Numbered from the stretch's first letter, positions 36,853-48,900 are shown. The stretch: DNA of 64,000 bases from Medicago truncatula (GCF_003473485.1 NC_053045.1:4490501-4554500); one strand, 5' to 3'. Notes: generated from the sequence alone by a model not told the origin. Translations and numbers: made by a program.

Positions 36853-37369
36853 GTTTGAAGTTTGAGTTGAAATGCAAAAGAACAAACTATTAGTATGTGA
36901 AATGATATTTGAGTGAATTAGCACTTTTAAACATTTTTGTTTCCCTCCATATCTAAGTAAAATGATATATTTGTAATAGTTAACATTTGAAATCTAAATT
37001 TAAAATTGATTTCAAAAATTTCACTTTCCCTCCTACTTGTCAAATGTGATTGAACACAGTCTAGAAATAAGAGATTACACCAAAATAGGCTATAGATAAT
37101 TAACAAAAAAAATAAATCTAATTATTATTATAAATTGTTTATATTATTTCTTACTTGAAATCAGCCTTGGAAAGACAACATATAGATTACATGATTACAT
37201 CTAGAAGTCAGATCAGCCATAGGCTTTTTTGTGTGATCACGTCTTCCAAAGCTAGAGTTTAGCTGGAAACTATTATAAAAATGATATAGAGGGAACAATT
37301 TTTGGTAGAGTCTACAACAATTGCAGCAAAGTATGGTGTACAATACCAAATCTATAATCTACTTTTTCA

Positions 37370-37463
37370 ATCACATTTAACTTCATATGAATACATAAAA
37401 GATAGCATAAATTATTATCACATTTAACTTCATATGAATACATAAAAGATAGCATAAATTATT
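37370..37463. repeat. 47-bp perfect tandem duplication
   Basis: Units 37370-37416 and 37417-37463 read the same (ATCACATTTAACTTCATATG...). The second ends right at the TA target of the MITE at 37465, inside the Helitron intergenic region. Confidence 0.85.
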
Positions 37464-37464
37464 A

Positions 37465-37722
37465 CTCCCTCCGTCCCTCAATAAATGACCTAGTTGACTC
37501 TGACACACATACCAATGCATATGTTTTATCTTTGATATCTTCAATTATCTAGTAAAAAAAATTATAAAAATTTAATATTTTAAAAATACTCATCGAGACG
37601 AATCCAACAACATCTTACATGATATTATTTATCTTTGTGAATTAGTATAAAAGTATGGTCAAAGTATGTCAAGTCAATAATGTATATTGTCAACTAAGTC
37701 ATTTATTAAGGGACGGAGGGAG
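37465..37722. mobile_element. Stowaway-like (Tc1/mariner) MITE inside the Helitron
   Basis: 258 bp with terminal inverted repeats CTCCCTCCGTCCCTCAATAA / TTATTAAGGGACGGAGGGAG and TA dinucleotides at both sides (37463-37464, 37723-37724). Terminal CTCCCTCCGT is the hallmark of plant Stowaway/mariner MITEs. It is related along its length to the copy at 45042-45290. It lies between RPA and RepHel and interrupts no coding exon. Confidence 0.92.
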
Positions 37723-38211
37723 TATCGTTTTATCAATTTAAGATATTTGTAATATTGTGGCTAAGTGTAATATAATTATCATTATGTTTAGAAAACCGAG
37801 AATTTATGGTTTAATGATGTTCATTATTGAAATATGGTTAATATAATTTCATCTATATATGGTAACTAATGTTCTATAATATCTGATACTATAATGATGT
37901 AATTTTAGTAAAAAGATTATTAGGTGTCACATATATATATAAACAGTTTGTCAGTCAATATTGTATTATAAATGTAGTAGTTAATATTGCATTTGAATTC
38001 AAGCACATAAGTAGTAGTAGTCATTCAAAATAGCTTGTGAGTGAAGTCATTTAACAAAAGTCACGATGTTTGGATAGGTTAGATAATATATTACATCAGC
38101 CAAGATAAGTGCAAAAGACCAACATATGGTACTTAGATAATTGTTCAGAACCAAAGGTCAAAGTTAACCAAAAAAAGGTAGATAAAAGGTGTTCTTGTTA
38201 AGGTGATCTGA

Positions 38212-40781
38212 TTAGTTCTTTGGCTCTAACTTGGGTTGTTTGGCAAGCTTAGTTGAAGAAAGTTGGGTTGCCTCAACATCCTGTGTAGAACCAACCCAAT
38301 CAACATCTTCCTGCGAGTTTCTTTTGGGAGGAGGGGTCGCAGAACTGCAGGAAGGATCGGTTTCATCACAGAGGGATTGCTGCACAATCATTCAATGGAA
38401 TATATGAGGATTCTCTATAATTTGAGTATTTTATGTAGGTTGCTAGTTGTTAAACACTTGGAAAAACTATTTTGAAAATGACATGTATACAAATAAATAA
38501 CTTACAGTGTTCAAAGTATCAACAACTAACTCTTGAGACTCCTTCACTTCATCAACCTTCACCTCATCAAGAAGGGCAAGCTTTGAACTGGCCTACAATC
38601 ATTGATGGAAAAAATTTAAAATATATTTGTATAGAAACTTCAAAATATTGACTACAATCACGAGGTTATATACCTCTCCCAATCCAAATTGTTTTTCAAG
38701 ATTTTTCAAAAGCCCTTCATTGTCACTAATTTGAATAACAGAGTACGGACTTGATCCAGGACAAGCTTTGATTTTGAAAACCTTCTGTGGGCACACAACT
38801 TGATCCAGAATTGGGGGATAAGCCGTTGGATGAAACTGACCAATCTATGAACTCATAAACATTAGACACATATCTAAAAAGGAACAACACTATATTTAGA
38901 AGTAATGGAAAATGTTAACCTCAACCAACTGTTCTTTCAGCTCCTGAGCAGACATTCCTATTATGGATGCAACATCATTGTCCCATAACAAAAACTTTGC
39001 CTTATCATTCTTGTAAACAGCTTCAACCTCAACCCTAAACCTGAAAATAATAATGCTCATATTTTAGCCTTTAATATGAATGTGTAACTCATCTAATTAG
39101 TTAATGTTAAAGTTAGATAATTGCATAACTTATATGACCGATCGAATAATATTGAATCTGAGGTAAATGAAACTTATGTGCAACTATAACCATACTAACA
39201 AATTCTTATAAATATCAACTCTACCTACCTGGGTTTTGCTTCATCATTAATATGGTTTCCTCTACATTTGAGTTGGCCATTATCCATCCTCACACCTTTA
39301 GTACAAAAATTGCATCCATCATAGATCCATCCATATTTGTTGGCATTGATCTTTTTGATTTCAGCAATAGTTACACAAATGGTTTCCTTAAACATACAAC
39401 AATAACCAAAACAGTTATACAATAGTTCAAAACAATATTGATATTGTTGATAATAGGAATAATATCTTACATGCATCACATGATTGACCTCAGAAAGAGT
39501 GAGAAAATGAGCCTTATTCATGATATCCCCTTGTTGAGTTATCTGAGATCCTTGGGTAAGTTGTGACAATTGTTGGCTTGCATTGACATCATCAATTGGA
39601 AGTTCTGCAAATCTGTGTTGAAGTATTTAAAAACATAGTAACAAATGTTCTCGAAAATTTATTGTGTAAGCAAAATTGTGTAAAACATACCTAGTCTTAA
39701 ACTCAGCAATTTCAGGAATCTCAGCATTGATTATGACCTTAGTTCCAGACCAGGTATTGGTGACACACAAAGGATAAATACCTAACAGCCAAAATAGACA
39801 TCAAGACACAGTATTACGATTATAACTATGGTGTAAACACTTGCATAACAATAAATAGATTAAGGATTATTATGCGAACCTTGTGCTTCTCTAGCCCTCA
39901 TATGCTTGAGAACAATGAAGATTGTTTCAGGTCCATTTGCCTGGTTAAAAGCATCAAAGAATTGCTTTGCAAACTCATCCCAAAGTGTGGCATGAATCAT
40001 TAGGCCACTGTATTTATACGCATGATATCAAATAAAGTTAGTATATACTTAGAATATGGATAAATTAATAAGTTTAACTAAAAACCACCTAGCATCCTTA
40101 AGAAGAAAAGTGACTGATCTTATGATTGTTCCCTTTTTATTTGTATTAGTAATATCTTGGAAAGCTCCAATGACATCTGGCAAGCACACACACACAAAAA
40201 ATATAAGTGTTGGTACATCTATATGCACAATAATAGAGAAAGCACTAAAATATTAACCTATGAGCAGATCATTCCTGTAGTTTCCAGCCAGAATCTCTCC
40301 AAAGTCTTTAAATCTGAAAGAGGCTAAAGGGATGGCAGGAAAATCAACTGGTTTGATAATGGTTGCTCCTGAAACTGCAAGTCTGAAAGGATGAGTCGAA
40401 GCTTTGACCGCAACATCGTTTTTCAATACCTTAAAATTTAGCATTGTATAAGTATTGTTCTCCTTCAAGATTTCTTTCCATTTAGCAAGTTCCTCATATG
40501 GAACAGTCAGCTGGATCATGTCATTCTGCATAAATATATCTTGTCTTAATCTTGAATCATTCTTACTAAAAATGCAGTATTTAAAATAATGTATTTAAGG
40601 AATAGAATATCACCTCCTTATCAGCAATTACCATCTCCAAGTACTGCTCCTGTCTGTACTTACCAGTAACACACCAAAGATCCATGACCCTGACAGCAAG
40701 ACTCCAAACATCTTTGGAGTCATTCACATCCTTCACATTGTCATAAGGACGAGTAATAGCAATCTTCTTTCCCTTGTTCAT
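38212..40781 (-). CDS. RPA70-like single-stranded DNA-binding protein of the Helitron
   Basis: Eleven exons: 40781-40614, 40525-40258, 40176-40089, 40007-39880, 39781-39691, 39612-39471, 39386-39229, 39040-38920, 38844-38674, 38592-38506, 38379-38212; all GT-AG and in phase, 529 aa. An N-terminal OB-type domain (DUF223-like; WSLAVRVMDLWCV) is followed by a second OB domain (LWDEFAKQFFDAF) and a C-terminal OB domain with a zinc ribbon (Cys320, Cys323, Cys336, His340 in GCNFCTKG...KCRGNH). The tail is acidic then basic. Replication protein A large subunits coat single-stranded DNA; plant Helitrons are known to carry RPA-like genes, presumably to protect the displaced strand. It is the first gene from the Helitron 5' end, on the same strand as RepHel. 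An in-frame ATG at 40838 also exists, but an acceptor TGTTAG directly before 40782 supports the start used here. Confidence 0.88.
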
Positions 40782-41633
40782 CCTAACAGTGGGCTTACAT
40801 AGATTAGTGTAGTTCACAATATGAAAAACAACTTTCATCGATGATTATATAAAGAAACGTATAGACATTCAGATTGTTCATAAATCCAGCAAAATCATCA
40901 AACAACTATCATCTGCTCATCATGAAACATACAACCGGCCACAGACCAAAAAAACACAAAGATTGATGAAAGATCATAACTTTTACAAAGGATTAAGTTT
41001 TAAAAATGATAGCTTGAACCAAAAACACACACAGCTCCTGAAGGAGTTTGAAGGATTACAACAAAAACCATTAATAAACACACCAAAAAATCCAAATAAA
41101 GGCTTTTACAAACTTTTTAACTCATAAATGAAAACTTTGAAACACTTAAACTTACATGCAACCATTAATAAACGAAAATGACAAAAAGAAGAAGAAAAAT
41201 AACCATTATACTTTTACAGATCTAAATGTTCTTCATAAAATAGATTGAAAATCACCAAATAAATGTGTAACAATCAACATGCATCACGAAAGGAAAGCGG
41301 AATACGGAGGAAACAAAACGAAATTGATTTTTCATACCTTGGAGGGAGGCAGTTGGATCGATTTTAGAAGAGGAAAGCAGATTTTAGAAGATGCTTGCGG
41401 TGACCGGTTTGATTCTGAGAAGAATATTGAAAGTTAAGAGAGAGTGAAAATATACAATAATGGAGTAGTTTTATCTCACTGCAACTGATATGATGGTGAA
41501 CAGTTTGGTTTCCTTCTCAATGAAGAAAAAAGGGTATAATAGGAGGGAGAATTGTATAGCCGTTGGACAATAGGGAGTAGCTGCAGTAATTTGCACTAAT
41601 TAGTCCAAAAGTGGTTTTGACAGCCATAATAGA
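40782..41633 (-). promoter_or_regulatory. Leader and promoter region of the Helitron RPA gene
   Basis: On the minus strand a donor CTCCAAG|GTATGA (exon end 41338) and the acceptor GTTAG|G just before the ATG suggest a 555-bp 5'UTR intron. The region just upstream (about 41380-41460) is pyrimidine-rich with TGTATATTTTC as a possible TATA element. This is inferred from signals only. Confidence 0.45.
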
Positions 41634-42804
41634 CATATATAACCTTGTAAATGGTAAGTGAAAAATTTACTGCAAAATCAGGCATGGGTAAATAAGTAAA
41701 AATGGTAGTTACTTCCTTTCATATATTGTAAGTTGATTGATTAAAAAATAATACATTGCCACGAAAAGTTGACATTAGGTGAATAATAATAACACTAATA
41801 ATAATGGATATATAAGGGTTGCGTAATTCAATTGGTTTGAGATAAAGTCGAAAGAGTTGGAGATCTTAGATTTAAACTCAATTGATATTACTTTTAAAAG
41901 TAAAATATGGAAAGATATTTTAGACGGTCAACTAATTATAATCGTGTCATCATTAGTAACGCTTGACTTTAATAATTACTTTTAATGTAAAACATGGATC
42001 ATGTTATCTTGTGTCAAGGGCACAAGTTAAGTAAAAATATAATATTTTTATGGGTCCTGCTAACCGGTGCCCTCGGGGCACTGGTTAATCATACCATAAA
42101 AGGGAATTATTACCATAAAAAGAAACTGTTTTTGACATTATTATAAATTAATTACATAATTTCAATGCATTAACTACTATATAGTTTCCTTTTTCATACC
42201 CTTAACCAGTGCCCCGGGGGCACCGGTTAGCATTTCCCTATTTTTATATTGGAAATGATAAATGTTAAAATTCTAAAAAGTTGACTGCACAATTTTTAAC
42301 GTATATTTTTTATATTTGGTTCAGCAACTTGTACTCGGTACGTACATGTTAGCAATCAACATTCTCCATAACAACTTTTTGTTATATTAACCATCCTTTT
42401 GAGGGAATAGAATTCCGTTAATCCAGAATTCAATCAAAAGATAAATAGTTTAATCAATAATTGTTCAACCCTAAAATCAAACTTAAATTCTCTCAAACGA
42501 TTCATCCTTTCAAAAATTTCATTAAGTCTAATCACATGCTTAAAACATATAGAATCATGATTTGTTAAAAAGAACATTTATATTCACTATGTATCAAAAT
42601 TAAACTTAAAAAAATATATCAACTAAAAAGTGAGTACTATTATTGTTTTGAAGCTAAAAAAAAAACAGTGTGTGTGAAGACTCAAAGATACAAAAATACA
42701 CATTCACTTTCAAGTGGCTCACAAACTCTTACTTGTGTCCCTGTGTGCAATGCATGTGTGTTCCTTTTCATGTTCCATCTATCTTACATGTTTTCATAGA
42801 AACA
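41634..42804. other. Spacer between the Helitron and the receptor-like kinase gene
   Basis: AT-rich. It contains one MITE (42052-42238) and, toward the right, the probable promoter and 5' UTR of the kinase gene. No other gene was seen. Confidence 0.5.
42052..42238. mobile_element. 187-bp MITE with 9-bp target duplication (Mutator-like)
   Basis: The ends pair as inverted repeats (GCTAACCGGTGCCCTCGGGG and CCCCGGGGGCACCGGTTAGC, near both termini). A perfect 9-bp duplication TATTTTTAT flanks it (42043-42051, 42239-42247). A 9-bp duplication is typical of Mutator-like elements. No coding capacity. The strong inverted repeats could form a hairpin. Confidence 0.9.
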
Positions 42805-42949
42805 ATGAAAATGAAGCTTCTTTTTATGTTCTTCCTTATTCCTCACAAACCCATTTGGATTCTTGCCTCTATAGTAGACCCTCTTGTTCCCTCTCCTCAA
42901 ATTTCACCAATTCTTACATCAATCGCTGTATCTGCTTCCTCTCCAGGCA

Positions 42950-43022
<73 letters not shown>

Positions 43023-45797
43023 AATTCAAATTAAAAAATCATTACTTTAACTAAATGCAAATAATGTTTTGTGGTTTTTTTTTTAGGCCATTGTTAGTGT
43101 TTTTTGCTATTTCTCATTATTTGGATAATTAAATCCTACCCTTTTTTCTTAAACTCTCTTAAATTGCTATTAATGGTTTGAAATTTGAAAAAGTTTTAAT
43201 TTTTATTTACAATGTATTTGATTTCATGCTTACTTGGTATATACTGTATGTTGATATTGATCAGATATTCATGTGGGGGATGAACATCAAAATATGGATT
43301 CACACATGAAAAAGGTAATGGCTTTTGTGGCAGCTAGCACTGGACTTGGTGCTATCATTTTGTGTTTGTTAAGCTTCTGGATTTTTTACATCAAGTATTC
43401 TTCAAAATCCAAAAAGAAAAACCTTCAAAACTCAGGTATTTTGTGTTAAATATGGTTATAGTCCCTATAATTATCTCGAATTTTGTTTTAGTTCTTGTAT
43501 CGCCTTTTTAGTCCTCGCAAATTGCAAAAATTGTGTCTATAGTTGTGATTTTTGGGGACTAAAAAGTGGTTACATAGATTGAAAACAAGAAAATGTAAAT
43601 TTTGTGTTGATTAAGAGTTGTCTGAAAATTTGTTGCTTTTTTTTCCCTGTTCTGTTTTTTGTATGTCTAGATGGTGAAAAAGGGCTTCGTTTAGTTCCAT
43701 TTTTGAGTAAATTCAGTTCTGTGAGGTTGGTTGGTAAGAAAGGGTGTGTTCCAATCATTGACTATAAGCAATTAGAAAAAGCCACTGGAAATTTCAAGGA
43801 AAGTAACATCATAGGTGAGGGTGGTTTTGGATGTGTTTACAAGGCTAGGTTGGATGATAATTTAGATGTTGCCATCAAGAAGTTGAACTGTGAATGTCAA
43901 TATGCTGAGAGAGAATTTGAGGTAATTCTTGCTAATAATTTATTTATTTATTTTGTTGACTTAATTTTCTTTTTTAATGAAGAGTTGGAAAAAACTGTAT
44001 TGAATAGTTGGATGAATTTCCAGAATGAGGTGGATTTGTTAAGTAAAATTCAACATCCAAATGTAATTTCTCTACTGGGCTGTAGCAGTAATGAGGATTC
44101 AAGGTTTATTGTCTATGAGTTGATGCAAAATGGATCATTGGAAACTCAATTACATGGTAAAAATATTGTTTCTGATATCTTATTTTATTGGATTTGACTC
44201 TTCTAAATTGCGCTCTTTCGCTTTTAAGACTAATATAAGTGATTATAATCGTTACGGAAAAATTTCACCAATGATTGTTATGTCAACCTTTATAGCACCG
44301 ACATTTCAATTTGAAGGTGTGTCTGTTGTCTGATACGTGTCTGTTGTCTGTTAAGTGTCAATGTCCGACACAACTAACTTTCGTGGTTACATTCAATTAT
44401 TGTTATTATCTGATAATAGAAGACTCGTATCAAAAGTTAATGAGGTCAATGATAAAATAATACTAATCACTATTTTCCAAAAATTGATTATGTGAAGGAC
44501 CATCTCATGGCTCAGCATTGACTTGGCATATGAGGATGAAGATTGCTCTTGACACAGCTAGGTGACCTTCTTTAATCAATTTCCATTCCTTTCCTATGTG
44601 CTCTAATGTCTATGTTTCTGAACACACTATTGATTAATGTCAATCAGAGGTTTAAAATATCTGCATGAGCACTGCTACCCTGCAGTGATCCATAGAGATC
44701 TGAAATCTTCTAATATTCTTTTAGATGCAAACTTCAATGCCAAGGTAAAAAAAGAAAGACTATGTTGAAATTCATGTATAAATTATTTTCCTTATATTGC
44801 TATACATTTATTGTGTTCACATTTATTTCTTTGTGACCCTATGACTTGTTGGTGAATTCAGCTTTCTGATTTTGGTCTTGCAATAACTGATGGGTCCCAG
44901 AACAAGAATAACATCAAGCTTTCAGGCACATTGGGGTATGTTGCCCCAGAGTATCTTTTAGATGGTATGCCAGCTCAACTTAGTACAATTTCATGCATAT
45001 GCATTGGTCATACAAGTTGATCTATGAATGGTTATTTAATACTCCCTCCGTCCCATAATACTTGACACAGTTGACCTTATTACGCATGCCAATGCATAAC
45101 TTTGAGCTTAAATATCTTGAATTATATATCATAAAAAATTATGAAAATTTGATATTTTGAAAATACTCATCAAGACGAATCAAACGACATCTTATATGAT
45201 ATTATTTATCTTTATATATTAATAGAAAAATACAGTCAAAGTAAGTTAGGTCAAAATTCAAATGGGTCATCTATTACGGGACAGAGGGAGTATATAGTTA
45301 AACTTTCAACAGACCAGATCTAAGATGTTGCTTTTTTTAATACCCTTATGCATGATGCATTAATTGTGTATGGTGGTTAAGGTGGGTTTGAAAGGGAAAT
45401 GGCATGCAGTTGGAATACTATGTATTCGCATACTCAGTATTCGGTACATTGGTGGCTGTTTGGTCAAGTTCGGACAATCTAGAAAATATGCTGATTTTTA
45501 TTTTTATTTCAAATCTAAAATACCAAGTTTAAATATGAATTGTTTAATCTTGATTCAATGGTCATTGATGTGTTGACTCTATGAAGGCACAATATTCTGA
45601 CCGCACGCAATCGAGATCCGTTTGAAAGGTATGAACTGTGCATCTTGTGCTCGTATGGGGCATGTACCTATTAAATTAGAGGAATGATATTTTGACAACC
45701 AATTTCCAACAACTTTTAGTGACAACTTTTACATGTCAGTCTCATATGTATCATTGCTCTAGGTGCTTCTTGTCAGTGATAACAAAATATTAATGAT

Positions 45798-45847
<50 letters not shown>

Positions 45848-47102
45848 AGAAAAATAAACAATATCTTGAGAGTTGGATCTAAAATTTATGCACAACTACT
45901 GTGACAGCAAGCATTAGTGAGGTGGAATTGATTCTTGTCTGAAAGATGGGAAACGTTAGAAGGTTTTTTCTAGATCAAACACCTATAAGCATTATATTAT
46001 TCAGTTGAAATTTAATTAAATTTTAAGAGTTTCCTTTTTGTTAATTATAGTCATATTTTAGCATGAGGTATAAATGAAATGGATCACATCTGCAATGATT
46101 TTTGGAGAACATGGAGAATTAGCAAGCAAGGAACCAAGCGGGGTCTTGATTCAACAATTAAATTAGAAATAATGTGAAACTCATCCATAAAAAAAAAAAA
46201 AAATTGAATTATTTACTAAGGAAACTGCATTCAAATTATATTTACAGGTAAATTGACAGATAAAAGTGATGTGTATGCTTTTGGAGTTGTGCTTCTTGAG
46301 CTTCTATTAGGAAGAAAGCCTGTGGAAAAACTTACACCATCTCAATGCCAGTCTATTGTCACATGGGTATGTGTTGTTTGATCTGATTAGTATATGTTTG
46401 TTTTGACGGCGTGTGTCCACTTTGTAGCTTCTCAATATTCACGTTGAAACTGACTTGAAACACAAGAAAGAATAGATGAATGCCGAACAAACATATTATT
46501 AGATATGGTTGATATGATAAATGAATGATAATGAGCTATTTTTCTTCTAATTGCAGGCCATGCCACAGCTCACAGACAGATCCAAGCTTCCAAACATTGT
46601 GGATAATGTGATTAAGAATACAATGGATCCTAAGCACTTATACCAGGTTTAAGAATCTCCGAGTCTAAACACAAACTTATCGAGTTTATATATAAGTTAA
46701 CTGAGAAAACTTCTAAAAAACTGACAAGGAGGCTAATTTTATCTTTTGTGGTAATCAGTTGTTTAACAATACTATTATCACAAGATTTTTTAAATACTGT
46801 CTTTTTAGTTATTTTTTTTTAAGAAACTTGTTCAAATAGGCTCATAAACCTAAAACCAGGTTCCTGCTGGAGTTATCGTTGCTCTACATCTTCAATTTTT
46901 TGCAGCATTCTGCTTAACTACCACATGGAATTTGTGTACTTTATAGGTTGCTGCTGTGGCTGTATTATGTGTGCAACCAGAGCCGTGCTACCGCCCTTTG
47001 ATTGCAGATGTTCTACACTCCCTCATCCCTCTTGTACCTGTTGAGCTTGGAGGAACACTCAGAGTTTCACAAGTGACGCAGCAACCTAAGAATTCTAGTT
47101 AA
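42805..47102 (+). CDS. Receptor-like protein kinase (At1g80640/At2g25220-type)
   Basis: Ten exons: 42805-42946, 43265-43435, 43671-43921, 44024-44156, 44498-44561, 44648-44744, 44862-44964, 46248-46366, 46557-46646, 46947-47102; 441 aa, all in phase. It has a signal peptide ([13 protein letters not shown]), a short extracellular part and a single membrane segment (about residues 65-88, ending FWIFYIKY). The cytosolic Ser/Thr kinase has a glycine loop GEGGFGCV (153-160), VAIKK lysine (174), HRDLKSSN (catalytic Asp271), DFG (289-291) and the TLGYVAPEY activation segment end. All catalytic residues are present, so it should be active. Ligand and substrate are unknown. All introns are GT-AG except the first, whose only phase-compatible donor is CCAG|GC, immediately before a (TC)33 run. 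Intron 7 holds a Stowaway-like MITE and a (TAA)n tract. Confidence 0.9.
42953..43018. repeat. (TC)33 microsatellite at the intron 1 donor of the kinase gene
   Basis: 66 bases of pure TC begin five bases after the proposed GC donor (42947-42948). The unspliced frame would read through as Ser-Leu repeats to a stop at about 43048. Confidence 0.97.
45042..45290. mobile_element. Stowaway-like MITE in kinase intron 7
   Basis: 249 bp with terminal inverted repeats CTCCCTCCGTCCCATAAT / ATTACGGGACAGAGGGAG (one mismatch) and TA on each side (45040-45041, 45291-45292). It is related throughout to the copy at 37465-37722 (shared phrases such as ATACTCATC.AGACGAATC). Confidence 0.92.
45800..45845. repeat. 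(TAA)n microsatellite in kinase intron 7
   Basis: About 15 uninterrupted TAA units. Confidence 0.95.
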
Positions 47103-47765
47103 CATAGTCATCATCGATTTCAGACAACATTCTTCTTGCATTGAGAATTCAGGCAATGTTTTCATGATGCTGCCAAATGAATGATTCTTTATCAAAGCTC
47201 GGGATTGCAGACAGATTCATAGCCACATTGTTCATGTATGCGGTCTAAGAGTTTGACCATGAAACATAGAAACGTTCATAAGGGAAAAGGGTAGGCCCAA
47301 ATATGAAGAGCTTGGGATTGTTAATGATAAATGCGGAGTAGATTTTAGTTTTGATTTCATGAAAATATTTGTGTATAGTGAAGTGATTTTGTGGAACTAT
47401 GTACTGGTCAGAGAGGATCTGATTGTCTTTCATTACCTCTTCTGACTGTATGTAATTCAATAATACCGGATTACAAATAATTCATATAGAAGCTACTTAT
47501 TCTGCTAAAGTCGCTTGTTGTGTTTTCTTTGCAAGACATAAGGAATTTCTTTAAGAGGTAATTTGTTTAGAGTTCGGACATCCCATATCATGAAAATTGT
47601 GTCCATAATTCATGTGATTCAATTGTATTGACAAATCATGTGAACCATTGTATAGTACCTCTAATATTGACCAACAAAGTATCCGGAAACTACACAGTTA
47701 GGGAAAACATGCATTCATGTAGTCAATGAGTCGGAATCTTACGTCGGAATTAAAAAATAAACTTG
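47103..47765. other. 3' UTR and downstream flank of the kinase gene
   Basis: No further coding sequence recognised; short frames on the minus strand look like chance. The first 300-400 bases plausibly hold the 3' UTR (AATAATA-type motifs near 47458). Confidence 0.45.
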
Positions 47766-47773
47766 AATTGTGG

Positions 47774-47995
47774 GTAGGGCTAGCAATGAACCGAACCAAC
47801 TCGAAAATAGTTCGAAACTTGATTCGACAATTATCTCGTTGAACCTGATTCATGAAACAAATGAGCCGAACTTGAGCTAAAAATACCAAATGGGCCGAAC
47901 TTCAGCTAAAAATTAAGTTTGTTAGCTAAACGAGCTGAACATTAACTATATATAGTTCGACTCGTTTGATTCATGAACTAACTCGATTACTCGAT

Positions 47996-48027
<32 letters not shown>

Positions 48028-48900
48028 TTAAATTTATACCTTAAACTTTACTTTTTTATTTAAAAAAAAAATTATGTATCGTTATTTTTTCCATCGTATT
48101 TTAAACATATACCTTCTTGACCTTTTCACTTCCCTTTAAAAAATTAAAATTTTAAGTTATTACCATACACCTCTTTCCAATTCCAACGTGTAGGCATTGT
48201 AGTCTCCAACATTGAACCTTTAATTTACTCTCTTTTCCAAAATATTAATTTACCCTCCTTTCCACTATGAATGAAAAGATAACCTCATATCCTTGAACTT
48301 TCCAAATCTTTCCTTCATTTTCTCCAAATTTAGATACCCTATCTTCCAAAAACATTAACATTGTTTCCTTTTCATTTTCTGGTTTCACTAGTCACTTGAA
48401 ATCATAGGTGAAGTTTTGCTCTACCTTTAATTTATAATCTCTTCATAATATTTTCTTTTCATTTTATTACTTTCTTCATTATGTTTTGAGTGATCTAAGT
48501 TAATCAACGATAATGGATAAAAAGAAGGCAACAATGAATGTTGGTGGAAATAAATAATGGTTTTTGTAGAAATTGAATCCATGTGAATAAATTGATCTAA
48601 ACATGATAATATGACTTTGTAGAAATTGATCTAAACATGACAATATTGGTGAAAATAAGCAATTTTTTTAGCAGAAATTGATCTAAAGAATTTTTTTTTT
48701 TACTTTTGAGTAATGTGACTCAAGCAAACGAACTGAACCCAACGAGCCAAACCGAACTATTCGTGAACTTTAAACGAGTCGAACCCAAGCTGAAAAAATA
48801 GTTTGTGTCGAACTCGAGCCGAGTTTCGAGCTGAACCAATTCTTATCGAGTCGAGTCGAGCTCAGGCAGATTCGACTCGACTCGGCTCATTTCCAACCCT
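47774..48900. mobile_element. Non-autonomous hAT-like element, about 1.1 kb
   Basis: The left end (TAGGGCTAGCAATGAACCGA) pairs imperfectly with the right end (TCGGCTCATTTCCAACCCT). The flanks AATTGTGG (47766-47773) and AACTGTGG (48901-48908) form an 8-bp duplication with one mismatch, as for hAT elements. The subterminal regions are rich in short CGA-containing repeats (GAACC, ACTCGA, GAGCCGA), a common hAT feature; the middle is AT-rich without a transposase frame. An (AT)n/(AC)n tract lies at 47996-48026. Confidence 0.65.

Larger units (their letters stand above)
27369..41633 (-). mobile_element. Large, apparently autonomous Helitron
   Basis: A rolling-circle DNA transposon on the minus strand, about 14.3 kb. 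The 3' end is canonical: an 8-9 bp hairpin (27380-27399), seven bases, then CTAG (27372-27369) followed by host T. Coding order from the 5' end: RPA70-like (40781-38212), RepHel (36852-31180), B3-like 1 (30114-29139), B3-like 2 (28643-27697). All four gene models keep frame through every exon, so the element looks whole apart from a Stowaway-like MITE between the first two genes. The 5' boundary is unsettled. A minus-strand start TCTATTATGG at 41633 would leave about 150 bp of promoter, but its flanking base is G rather than the usual A. TCCATTATT at 41808 has the right A|TC context. Both are candidates. Because it lacks terminal inverted repeats and makes no target duplication, an empty-site comparison is needed to fix the end. 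Confidence 0.88.

Noticed and set aside
37370-37463. Short regular repeats as a CRISPR-like array
   Set aside because: Only two contiguous units without spacers in a plant nuclear context.
42670-43050. 126-aa frame starting upstream of the kinase signal peptide
   Set aside because: Its first 45 residues precede the ATG that fits the signal peptide, and its end is the translated TC microsatellite; only the middle is coding.
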